A DNA stretch of 8,289 nt. It comes from Rhodospirillaceae bacterium (GTDB taxonomy: Bacteria; Pseudomonadota; Alphaproteobacteria; Rhodospirillales; Magnetovibrionaceae). Location of the stretch: positions 27,497 through 35,785 of the forward strand of contig NVTL01000028.1 of NCBI GenBank assembly GCA_002401565.1, written 5' to 3'. The position numbers were made by a program, and so were the translations under genes. Below the pieces are notes generated by a model. That model searched no databases. It was not told the DNA's origin and saw only the letters and a list, made by a program, of their open reading frames with translations. Positions 1 to 5,747 of the stretch are shown here, one piece after another. The stretch's first letter is position 1; each line of letters starts with the position of its first letter.

Positions 1-54
1 TGTGGAGGAGATGAGTTTGTTCACGTTAATCCTCATTTTGCTCATTTTATTCAT
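1..54 (-). CDS. Start of the gene after cpaB, probably Flp/Tad pilus secretin CpaC (partial)
   Basis: Only the first 18 codons lie in the window and they run off its left edge. The peptide begins MNKMSKMRINVNKLISST, a basic start compatible with the n-region of a signal peptide. The ATG at 54-52 overlaps the cpaB stop in an ATGA arrangement, and a good Shine-Dalgarno sequence (GGGGAG, complement of 64-69) sits 9 nt upstream, so this start is well supported. In Tad/Flp loci the gene after cpaB is usually cpaC (rcpA), the outer-membrane secretin of the pilus. The identity is inferred from that order alone, because no secretin domain is visible in so short a stretch. Translation is probably coupled to cpaB. 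Confidence 0.6.
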   Translation of the reverse strand, partial: MNKMSKMRINVNKLISST

Positions 55-1046
55 TGTGCTGTACTCCCCGTTGAACCTGTCGCTGCGGCGGGGGCCGCTG
101 TGCCGCGGTAAATGGACAGTTGTTTTTTCTTAGGCGCCACAGGAGCAACGGGAGCTCTATAAACGGGCCTTGGCGCCACAGCTCGTGCGGGGGCTTTAGA
201 TTTTGAAATTGAAGTCGTGCCGCTGCCGCCGCTGATGATCTGATCAAAGTTACTGAGCAGGGGGCTGACTTCGACATCGGTGGTGTATTTCAGTTTGCGG
301 TCGTCTTTGACGTCACCGCGCACGGCGCGCAAAATCAGGGATAATTTACCCATGGCCTTTGCCGTTTGCAGCTTTTCCGCATCCTTTGGAGAAACTTCTA
401 AAAGAATGGTCTTGGCGATTTGAGCACCGCCCTTAAATTCGTCCACGTTTTGGTCAAGCGCCAGAACTTTTAAGTTTTCAAGAATGGTTTCGCTGGTGTG
501 CAACATGCCGCCCTTGAATTTTTTAGCAACATCTGGACCCGCACGTTGCATGGCGGTGTTCAACATTGAATGGGTTAGCATTACGTCAACACGGTCGCCG
601 GGCATAATAAATCCAGCCGCAGCTGATTCCGCCCCGCCCCGTACGGCAACGGCGCGCATGCCGGGCCCCAATACGCCGCGCAGATAACCGGGGTCTGATG
701 ATTTGTAAAGACGGGACAACGTAATGGGCTCACCTTTTGAAAGCGCCCGACGGGCAATGTATTGTTCTTTTTTCAAGGTTGCCTGAATTTTGTCGTCTTT
801 CGATTCCAACAAATAACTATCTTGAACACCGTCTTCGGGCCAGTCTAGCCATTGGGTGTTTGCGTTGGTGACGGCGGTGCCAATTGGCATGTTCGCCGAA
901 GCCACCAAGATTTTGGTGGTCGGAGCCTTAGGCACCATCGCCGCAAATTCGGCCTGTTGAGATGAAATATAATCGCGAAGGAGATAAGCCGTACCACCAG
1001 CAAGAATTACAGCGGCAAAGACCAAGCCTATAATAACCACTCTCAT
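51..1046 (-). CDS. cpaB: Flp/Tad pilus assembly protein CpaB (RcpC family)
   Basis: This is a periplasmic, membrane-anchored component of the Tad/Flp type IVc pilus machine, thought to work with the CpaC secretin. The protein is 331 residues. Residues 5-22 form one hydrophobic N-terminal anchor. Residues 45-110 (from KILVASANMPIGTAVT) form a SAF-like domain, and the RcpC/CpaB domain follows, with GMRAVAVRGG at about 129-138 and the family signature AGFIMPGDRVDVMLTH at about 144-159. A Pro/Ala-rich tail (about 285-308) precedes a terminal SIYRGT motif, which resembles the I/V-x-R-G ending of many CpaB proteins. The start is ATG at 1046-1044, preceded by AGGGGAG (complement of 1059-1065) at a rather long 12-nt spacing. 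The gene opens this pilus segment: no pilin (flp) or prepilin peptidase (cpaA) lies directly upstream, although they often do. Confidence 0.93.
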   Translation of the reverse strand: MRVVIIGLVFAAVILAGGTAYLLRDYISSQQAEFAAMVPKAPTTKILVASANMPIGTAVTNANTQWLDWPEDGVQDSYLLESKDDKIQATLKKEQYIARRALSKGEPITLSRLYKSSDPGYLRGVLGPGMRAVAVRGGAESAAAGFIMPGDRVDVMLTHSMLNTAMQRAGPDVAKKFKGGMLHTSETILENLKVLALDQNVDEFKGGAQIAKTILLEVSPKDAEKLQTAKAMGKLSLILRAVRGDVKDDRKLKYTTDVEVSPLLSNFDQIISGGSGTTSISKSKAPARAVAPRPVYRAPVAPVAPKKKQLSIYRGTAAPAAATGSTGSTAQ

Positions 1047-1047
1047 A

Positions 1048-1320
1048 TCAGACTACGGCTCCCCTAAAAGGTCTGGTGAAGGTCAGGATCGAAAAGACCT
1101 TCTTTAACGGCATGCACAAGACAGTTTTTCTCTGCTCAATCTTATCAAAAAGACGCAACAAAAAGGCCTCAGTGGGGAGCTGGTGCAACGCGCCAGTGGC
1201 ACGTGGACAATTTCCCCGCAGGTCTTGTGTTGCCTTTTTCAAATAGAGCCCTGAAAAGGCAAGAAAATTTTCTGTTCGAGAATACAACATCGTGTGCCTC
1301 AGATACAACAGCAACTTCAT
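1048..1320 (-). CDS. Doubtful 90-codon open frame in the cpaB leader
   Basis: The frame starts at ATG 1320-1318 and ends with TGA at 1050-1048, one base before the cpaB ATG, so it could in principle be a small gene coupled to cpaB. I recognise no family. The translation is rich in Arg, Leu, Phe and Cys, has no clear signal peptide or repeat, and does not resemble Flp pilin, which has a short leader, a Gly-Glu cleavage site and one hydrophobic helix. There is no Shine-Dalgarno sequence before the ATG. The inverted repeats in the same stretch fit an untranslated leader better. It is listed because its end is placed next to cpaB, but it is probably non-coding. Confidence 0.15.
   Translation of the reverse strand: MKLLLYLRHTMLYSRTENFLAFSGLYLKKATQDLRGNCPRATGALHQLPTEAFLLRLFDKIEQRKTVLCMPLKKVFSILTFTRPFRGAVV
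1068..1101 (-). repeat. Overlapping inverted repeats just upstream of the cpaB ribosome binding site
   Basis: AGACCTT at 1095-1101 can pair with AAGGTCT at 1068-1074 (7 bp, 20-nt loop). Its GACCTT core (1096-1101) can instead pair with a second copy, AAGGTC, at 1079-1084 (6 bp, 11-nt loop). The two stems are mutually exclusive. The longer one ends three bases from the Shine-Dalgarno sequence at 1059-1065. A role in translation control is inference only. Confidence 0.35.
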
Positions 1321-1349
1321 AATATTACAGATAAAAAGTTACGTTATTA

Positions 1350-1378
1350 TTTATATACTTGACCCAAACTTTCTTTAA
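1350..1378 (-). promoter_or_regulatory. Putative sigma-70-type promoter reading toward cpaB
   Basis: On the minus strand TTAAAG (complement of 1373-1378) is followed after 17 bases by TATAAA (complement of 1350-1355), a 5-of-6 match to the -10 consensus with a weak -35. Transcription would begin near 1343 and give a leader of about 300 nt before the cpaB ATG. The region is AT-rich, so chance matches are likely. Nothing here has been tested. Confidence 0.35.
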
Positions 1379-1432
1379 AACTCGTGATAGGATGTAAAAA
1401 AATCATGTTTTGAACTTTTAGGTCTCGATCTC

Positions 1433-1777
1433 ATGGCAACATACTCAGCTTTTCGAAATGGTGAAGTGATCAAGGTCACTGTTGACGATCGACCGTTGGA
1501 CCCCCGTCTGGATCTGCGGTGTTTAAGCGAAGCGGGCTTTGAATGGGGCTATGTGGGCAGTGGCCCATACCAGCTGGCCCTGGCGATTTTAGCCGAAGAA
1601 CTGGGCGACCAAAGGGCTTTGGGTAACTATAAGTCGTTTTGTGAAGTCACCCTGGCGCGGCTTAGACAAGACCAATGGGTGCTGGAAGGCGACCAGATTG
1701 AGATGTCTTTGCGCGGCGTGGTTGAGGTTGATATGACCTTGTCTGAATTACTCGATAAGGTGCGGCGAAAAATTTAA
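1433..1777 (+). CDS. DUF6166 domain protein of unknown function
   Basis: This is a small soluble protein of 114 residues with no signal peptide or membrane segment. The family signature is clear: residues 35-52 read GFEWGYVGSGPYQLALAI, the aromatic-Gly-rich core followed by the QLALAIL helix typical of DUF6166. PLDPRLDL (21-28) lies before it, and KSFCEVTLARL...QWVL (67-84) after it closes the domain. The last 25 residues are a charged amphipathic extension. The function of the family is not known to me; members occur in bacteria and on mobile elements. The ATG at 1433 has only a weak AGG 10 nt upstream. The gene stands alone: it is divergent from cpaB and converges on the membrane protein gene with only 14 bp between the stops, so there is no room for separate terminators. 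Confidence 0.85.
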   Translation: MATYSAFRNGEVIKVTVDDRPLDPRLDLRCLSEAGFEWGYVGSGPYQLALAILAEELGDQRALGNYKSFCEVTLARLRQDQWVLEGDQIEMSLRGVVEVDMTLSELLDKVRRKI

Positions 1778-1791
1778 CGCGCGCCGGATTC

Positions 1792-3651
1792 TCAGCCCTT
1801 ATCAAACTTAAACAGATAAAACTTATCTTGCAACGCCTTGGGTAAGGGGGCGGGTTTCAGCCATTTCGGCGGCTGATGTGAGGTTATTTTTCTGATTAAA
1901 GTATCGCCTTCGAAGGTCAAAAAGAACTTTTCTTCGACCGCTTTTACGCAAATCAGCAGAAAATCAACATTTCGGGCCGTTAAAATCGCTTTCGATTCGG
2001 CCTCGTTTTGGGCGGTGAAGGCGGTGAAACTGTCTAAAATTCCCCGCGTGTTTCGGTGATAGGGCGTGCCGATGACGCGATGTTTTGTGCGGTATAAAAT
2101 TTCCGGGCCTTGGTGAATAAAACTCAGCAAGGTTTGCGGTTTCCCGTCTGCGAATGCGGGGCTGTTTAAGTACGGAGCAAGGTCCGCCCACGCGCACTGT
2201 GCGGGCCGGGTACCGTTGGGGATAGGCTCAAAAAAGGTCATCCCCCCCGCGACCAAAATATGGCCAATGGCGACAAAGGCAAAGGCCGGAACGCGCAAAA
2301 TCGGTGTGCCGGGTTTTGGCCCAACAATCGGTCCAAACCGGGTGCTTAAAAGATGCTGTAATAGAAAAGCCCAACCAATCGAAACGGCAAAGGCCATGTA
2401 TCCGCCCCACCGAGATTGCATCAACGTCAGCGGCAAATACAGCAATACGGCGATGATCATAATTGTGAAACGGTCTTGGTCCTGTTGGGTTGTTTCGGGC
2501 GATCTGTAAACATGAACACCCCAAACAACGACCCAAAGGATGGGCCCTAAAATGATTACGGCGGCGAGCAGTGTGCTGATATCGGTTTTGGTGAGGGGCT
2601 GAAATTCTTGAATTTTACTGAGCCAAAGCGATTCCAGTCGAGGGTCCATGGCCGCGCCAAAAGGGCCTTTGAAAAAATCGGGAAAGAACAAAGCCATGAT
2701 GGCACCCGCGCAAAGGCTGGCCAATACGGCCCCACCCGCGCGTGTGAGTAGCGAAGATTGAAGCGCTGCGCGAAATCTCCACATACCTTCAAGGCCCAAA
2801 GCAATCAACGCCAGCAATGTTACGTGAACAATCGACAGGCGGTCATATTCTTCGGCCCCAAACCAGTCTGCTGGTGGACGTTCAATCATTAAGCCCACGG
2901 CCAAAACAAGGGCCCCCGAAAGGGCAAAATAACGCAAAGCTTCCAGCCACTTTTCTTCGCCCCGCCAAAACCACAATGCCCCCAACGACAGCAGGGCAAA
3001 CAGTTCAATGGTCAATGCCTCGATGCTCACCCAAATGCTGAACGCGGCTAAGCCTCCGGCCCATGCGGCGGCTGAAAAAGACCATTCAGGCGCGTTGGTT
3101 TGGCGGATCAACAACGTCAAGACACCGGCAAAGCCAAACAGAATAAGGGAATGATGGTCGGGTCGGGCCGCCACAAAATAATAATGGGAAATTGGCTGGA
3201 AGGTGATCAGCAACACCAAAATCATGCGCCCCCGAGCCTCTAAAAATGGCTTAAGGCCCCACAGCATGATCCAAAAAATCGACAACAAGATTGCCGGACT
3301 GATGATCACGGCAGAGAAATATAAGGCTTTGTGCATACCCACAAAAGGGGCAAAGGGAGCCGCCAGAATCATCAATAAAATGTCAAAAGGTCGTGTCCAA
3401 TGGGAAACATCACCGTTGGGCCAGTTGCTGCGATGTGAAAAAGTTTCATACCATTGCGCGCCATCCCACCAGTCGCGAACCCGCAATACGCGCATGTAAG
3501 TATCGGCGCCCACAAACCATTCATTTAAGAACTGTTCTAAAGGTTTGTCTATGTATGTAGGAATAATAGAAAATAGCATGGCGATAAAAATCGCGATGGC
3601 TAAAAACAGGGCGTTTTTTGCAGAGGGACGTACAGAGTTGCTTTTGATCAT
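1792..3651 (-). CDS. Polytopic membrane protein resembling GT-C (STT3/PglB-like) glycosyltransferases
   Basis: The protein has 619 residues, with about 12-13 hydrophobic segments between residues 12 and 470 and a soluble C-terminal domain (about 475-619), probably periplasmic. After the first segment a loop carries GADTYMRVLRVRDWW (48-62, Asp50 and Asp60), then a WPNGDVSHWTRPFD stretch (77-90). A second loop has ARPDHHSL (162-169). Acidic residues in these first loops are the layout of GT-C enzymes, which move sugars from polyprenyl-phosphate donors on the outer face of the inner membrane; STT3 oligosaccharyltransferases are the closest pattern. The C-terminal domain lacks a recognisable WWDYG motif, so protein N-glycosylation should not be assumed. 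HQGPEILY (513-520) and TPYHRN (529-534) look conserved-type. No glycan genes flank it. The start ATG (3651-3649) has no strong Shine-Dalgarno. Glycosyltransferase is a family-level inference; acceptor and sugar are unknown. Confidence 0.7.
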   Translation of the reverse strand: MIKSNSVRPSAKNALFLAIAIFIAMLFSIIPTYIDKPLEQFLNEWFVGADTYMRVLRVRDWWDGAQWYETFSHRSNWPNGDVSHWTRPFDILLMILAAPFAPFVGMHKALYFSAVIISPAILLSIFWIMLWGLKPFLEARGRMILVLLITFQPISHYYFVAARPDHHSLILFGFAGVLTLLIRQTNAPEWSFSAAAWAGGLAAFSIWVSIEALTIELFALLSLGALWFWRGEEKWLEALRYFALSGALVLAVGLMIERPPADWFGAEEYDRLSIVHVTLLALIALGLEGMWRFRAALQSSLLTRAGGAVLASLCAGAIMALFFPDFFKGPFGAAMDPRLESLWLSKIQEFQPLTKTDISTLLAAVIILGPILWVVVWGVHVYRSPETTQQDQDRFTIMIIAVLLYLPLTLMQSRWGGYMAFAVSIGWAFLLQHLLSTRFGPIVGPKPGTPILRVPAFAFVAIGHILVAGGMTFFEPIPNGTRPAQCAWADLAPYLNSPAFADGKPQTLLSFIHQGPEILYRTKHRVIGTPYHRNTRGILDSFTAFTAQNEAESKAILTARNVDFLLICVKAVEEKFFLTFEGDTLIRKITSHQPPKWLKPAPLPKALQDKFYLFKFDKG

Positions 3652-3673
3652 AATTTAATCTGAAACCTGAGAC

Positions 3674-3702
3674 TTAAAACCATACAAATTTAAGGGTATA
3701 AT
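3674..3702 (+). promoter_or_regulatory. Putative promoter of the diguanylate cyclase gene
   Basis: TTAAAA (3674-3679, 4 of 6 consensus) is followed after 17 bases by a perfect TATAAT (3697-3702). Transcription would start near 3709, about 50 nt before the ATG at 3760. Its -10 box overlaps that of the divergent promoter inside the perfect palindrome TATAATTATA (3697-3706). Confidence 0.45.
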
Positions 3703-3729
3703 TATAAAAATATGGTTATATATTATAAA
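3701..3729 (-). promoter_or_regulatory. Putative promoter of the GT-C-like gene
   Basis: On the minus strand TTTATA (complement of 3724-3729) and a perfect TATAAT (complement of 3701-3706) are 17 bases apart. Transcription would start near 3694, giving a leader of about 43 nt. A second TATAAT on the same strand (complement of 3722-3727) lacks a good -35. The whole spacer is AT-rich, which lowers confidence. Confidence 0.4.
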
Positions 3730-3745
3730 TAAAGAAGTATTTGTC

Positions 3746-3749
3746 AGGA
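3746..3749 (+). promoter_or_regulatory. Ribosome binding site that decides the cyclase start
   Basis: AGGA lies 10 nt before the ATG at 3760 but only 1 nt before the in-frame TTG at 3751. The spacing favours ATG 3760 as the true start, which removes three residues from the longest frame. Confidence 0.6.
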
Positions 3750-3759
3750 ATTGCATAAT

Positions 3760-5079
3760 ATGACGCCATCTTCTCGCCCCGTATCTTCTCGGCCTAATGG
3801 TGAGGCTCTGCACTCTAAGAAAATTATTATTGTTTCGCAATGCGTAGCAGGCGGAAAGAATGATATTTGTGTGGAATTAGCTCATTTCGGTTATGAATGT
3901 GTGGTTGTTGCTCATCCCAACGACTTAGGCGCAGCCTTGGAAAAAGAAAAGGTGGATGCCCTTGTTTGCGGGCTAACGTTTGATGGCGAATCTGAAACGT
4001 CTTTAAAAATCCTGACCGAACTGAACGATGCTCACAAAATCCATATCCCGTTGGTGGTGTTTACGGCCATTGACAGTGCCCAAATGCGTTTGGGCGCGGT
4101 GCGTGCCGGGGCGGCGGATTATTTGGTTAAACCCGTTGATGCTGCCGATTTGGTGCGGGTGCTCGACAACGTCACCCAACGCACGGTCAGCGAACCTTTT
4201 CGTATTTTGGTTGTTGATGATGATGCCACCTTGGCCATGCACACCCAGCTTATTTTGCAAGGGGCGGGCATGGAAACCTCGGTCGTTACCGATCCCATGA
4301 CGATTTTTGAAGCGCTGGATGAGGTGTCGCCTGAATTAATCTTGTTAGATATCTATATGCCCGAAGCCAATGGCAAGGATATCGCGGCGGTTATTCGTCA
4401 AAAGGAAGAATATGCGGGCATTCCGATTGTCTTTTTGTCGAGTGAATCTGATAAGGATGAACAACTTTCGGCCCTAAAACTGGGTGGCGATGATTTTCTA
4501 ACCAAGCCCATTCGGCCCTCTCATCTGATTTCATCGGTGAGCATACGCGCGGCTCGGTTCCGTGAATTGCGGACCTTTATGGCCAGAGATTCCATGACCG
4601 GGCTGTATAACCATTCCACAACCAAGCAATTTTTGGTTTCCGAAATTTCGCGGGTGCAGCGGTCTGATGAAGAAATGTCCTTGGTTTCCATCGATATCGA
4701 TTTTTTCAAACTGGTGAACGATACCCACGGCCATGCGGTTGGGGATCGGGTCATCAAAGTTTTGGCGCGGCTGTTGCGTCAACGTTTGCGCGGCGCGGAT
4801 ATTGTTGGCCGCATGGGCGGCGAAGAATTTTCGGTTATTTTGCCGCAAACGTCTGCGGACAAAGCCCGTGGCGTGTTTGAAAAAATTCATGATGATTTTG
4901 GCAATATCGTTTTCCACGGTGAAGGCGAAACCCAGTTTTCCGTGACCATTTCGTTGGGCATTGCGGCTTACGAAAAAGGCCATTCCGCCGTCAGCCTGTC
5001 TGATGCCGCCGACAAAGCGTTGTACGAAGCCAAACACAACGGCCGAAATCAGATTGTGATGGCTGAAACGCTTACTTAA
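3760..5079 (+). CDS. PleD-like diguanylate cyclase (REC-REC-GGDEF)
   Basis: This cytoplasmic response regulator should make cyclic di-GMP from two GTP. It has 439 residues counted from ATG 3760, close to PleD of Caulobacter. The first receiver (about 20-140) is degenerate: the acidic pair is replaced by Ser-Gln, and Gly71 stands where the phosphorylated Asp should be (VDALVCGLTF), although Thr102 and Lys124 remain. The second receiver (about 147-270) is complete, with DDD at 153-155, phosphoacceptor Asp197 in LILLDIYMPE, Ser in FLSSES, and Lys249 in TKP. The GGDEF domain (about 275-435) has DSMTGLYNH, the FFKLVNDTHGH metal/GTP region and an intact GGEEF active site (353-357). RGAD (344-347), nine residues before it, is an inhibitory I-site, so product feedback is likely. 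No membrane segment is seen. No histidine kinase gene is adjacent. Cyclic di-GMP often controls attachment, but a link to the nearby pilus genes is not shown. Confidence 0.93.
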   Translation: MTPSSRPVSSRPNGEALHSKKIIIVSQCVAGGKNDICVELAHFGYECVVVAHPNDLGAALEKEKVDALVCGLTFDGESETSLKILTELNDAHKIHIPLVVFTAIDSAQMRLGAVRAGAADYLVKPVDAADLVRVLDNVTQRTVSEPFRILVVDDDATLAMHTQLILQGAGMETSVVTDPMTIFEALDEVSPELILLDIYMPEANGKDIAAVIRQKEEYAGIPIVFLSSESDKDEQLSALKLGGDDFLTKPIRPSHLISSVSIRAARFRELRTFMARDSMTGLYNHSTTKQFLVSEISRVQRSDEEMSLVSIDIDFFKLVNDTHGHAVGDRVIKVLARLLRQRLRGADIVGRMGGEEFSVILPQTSADKARGVFEKIHDDFGNIVFHGEGETQFSVTISLGIAAYEKGHSAVSLSDAADKALYEAKHNGRNQIVMAETLT

Positions 5080-5747
5080 TACACCAGTAAATCCAAGGCT
5101 TCGTATAAGTTTTTAGTGCCTTTGACCATGTAATTTTCATCGCCCACAGCCAAAGCCGCAGCGCGTTCACCGTCCTTTGAGCCATGCCCGGTTGATACAT
5201 GAATGCCCCCCAGCAGTCTGGCGTTTTTGCCCGCCAAAACGTCCAAATGGCGATCGCCGATAATCCAAGATTTCTCTAAATCAACGCCCATAAGGTCGCG
5301 GGCTAAAGTCAACATACCCGGATTGGGTTTGCGCGCCGGGTGGTTATCGTGGGCATAAACGCCTTGGCCTTTGATGTGAAATGGACAGGCAAATACACCA
5401 TCAATGTGGGCTCCATCATCGGCCAAATCGCTGAGGATCTGAGCCTGAACGGCCACAAAATCATCCCATTTAAAATAGCCATACCCAACGCCCGCTTGGT
5501 TGGTCACCAAAATAACGGGGATATTGTTATCATTGGCGAATTTAACAGTTTGGGCGGCGTTGGGGGTGAGGTTTACGTCTTTAACCTTGTGCAAATAATG
5601 CGCTTCTTCGACCACCACGCCGTCTCTGTCTAAAAATAAAGCGGGGCGATTTTGGGTTTGATCACGGGGGCTAAGGACTTGCGTCCAAACGCCATCGGTC
5701 AGGCTTGCACCCGTGGGAAAAGTTGTCGGTTCAGGAAAATTGATCAT
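5076..5747 (-). CDS. HAD-IIIA phosphatase, GmhB/HisB-N-like
   Basis: A soluble haloacid-dehalogenase phosphatase of 223 residues. Motif I is [10 protein letters not shown] (36-45; nucleophile Asp40, acid Asp42), motif II is [12 protein letters not shown] (79-90), motif III is Lys140 in ARKPNPGML, and motif IV is [12 protein letters not shown] (162-173; Asp165, Asp169). This set is typical of D-glycero-D-manno-heptose-1,7-bisphosphate phosphatase (GmhB) and the histidinol-phosphatase half of HisB. The zinc loop of that group normally ends in Cys-x-Cys before RKP. Here Cys121 and His124 (ACPFH) are present but the last pair reads His136-Pro-Ala138, so zinc binding may be altered or lost. An N-terminal extension of about 35 residues precedes motif I. 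The ATG (5747-5745) overlaps the nadB stop as ATGA with no Shine-Dalgarno, so translation is probably coupled. Its stop overlaps that of the convergent cyclase gene. Substrate is uncertain: heptose or another small phosphate ester. Confidence 0.8.
   Translation of the reverse strand: MINFPEPTTFPTGASLTDGVWTQVLSPRDQTQNRPALFLDRDGVVVEEAHYLHKVKDVNLTPNAAQTVKFANDNNIPVILVTNQAGVGYGYFKWDDFVAVQAQILSDLADDGAHIDGVFACPFHIKGQGVYAHDNHPARKPNPGMLTLARDLMGVDLEKSWIIGDRHLDVLAGKNARLLGGIHVSTGHGSKDGERAAALAVGDENYMVKGTKNLYEALDLLVY

Larger units (their letters stand above)
1047..1432. other. Divergent spacer between cpaB and the DUF6166 gene; likely cpaB leader
   Basis: These 386 bases hold no gene I can support with confidence. 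An open frame of 90 codons spans 1320-1048 on the minus strand and is listed separately as doubtful. The part next to the DUF6166 gene (about 1320-1420) is AT-rich and carries a plausible leftward promoter. The cpaB side (1050-1240) contains several inverted repeats that would sit in the leader RNA of cpaB. A TTGACC sequence at 1359-1364 could be a rightward -35 element for the DUF6166 gene, but I see no acceptable -10 at normal spacing from it. No CtrA-type TTAA-N7-TTAA site is visible. Confidence 0.6.

Noticed and set aside
1262..1273. 12-bp palindrome AGAAAATTTTCT
   Set aside because: It is a simple A/T-rich palindrome with no second copy or known operator resemblance; likely chance.
1778..1791. 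Possible bidirectional terminator between the DUF6166 and GT-C-like genes
   Set aside because: The 14 bases are GC-rich but form no stem followed by a T-run on either strand.
3751..3759. TTG start for the cyclase gene
   Set aside because: The AGGA at 3746-3749 is too close to it and is correctly placed for the ATG at 3760.
3655..3840. 61-codon minus-strand open frame across the divergent promoter region
   Set aside because: It overlaps the start of the cyclase gene and both promoters, has no Shine-Dalgarno sequence, and its translation reflects AT-rich DNA.
4531..5037. 168-codon minus-strand open frame
   Set aside because: It is antisense to the intact GGDEF domain and has no recognisable domain.
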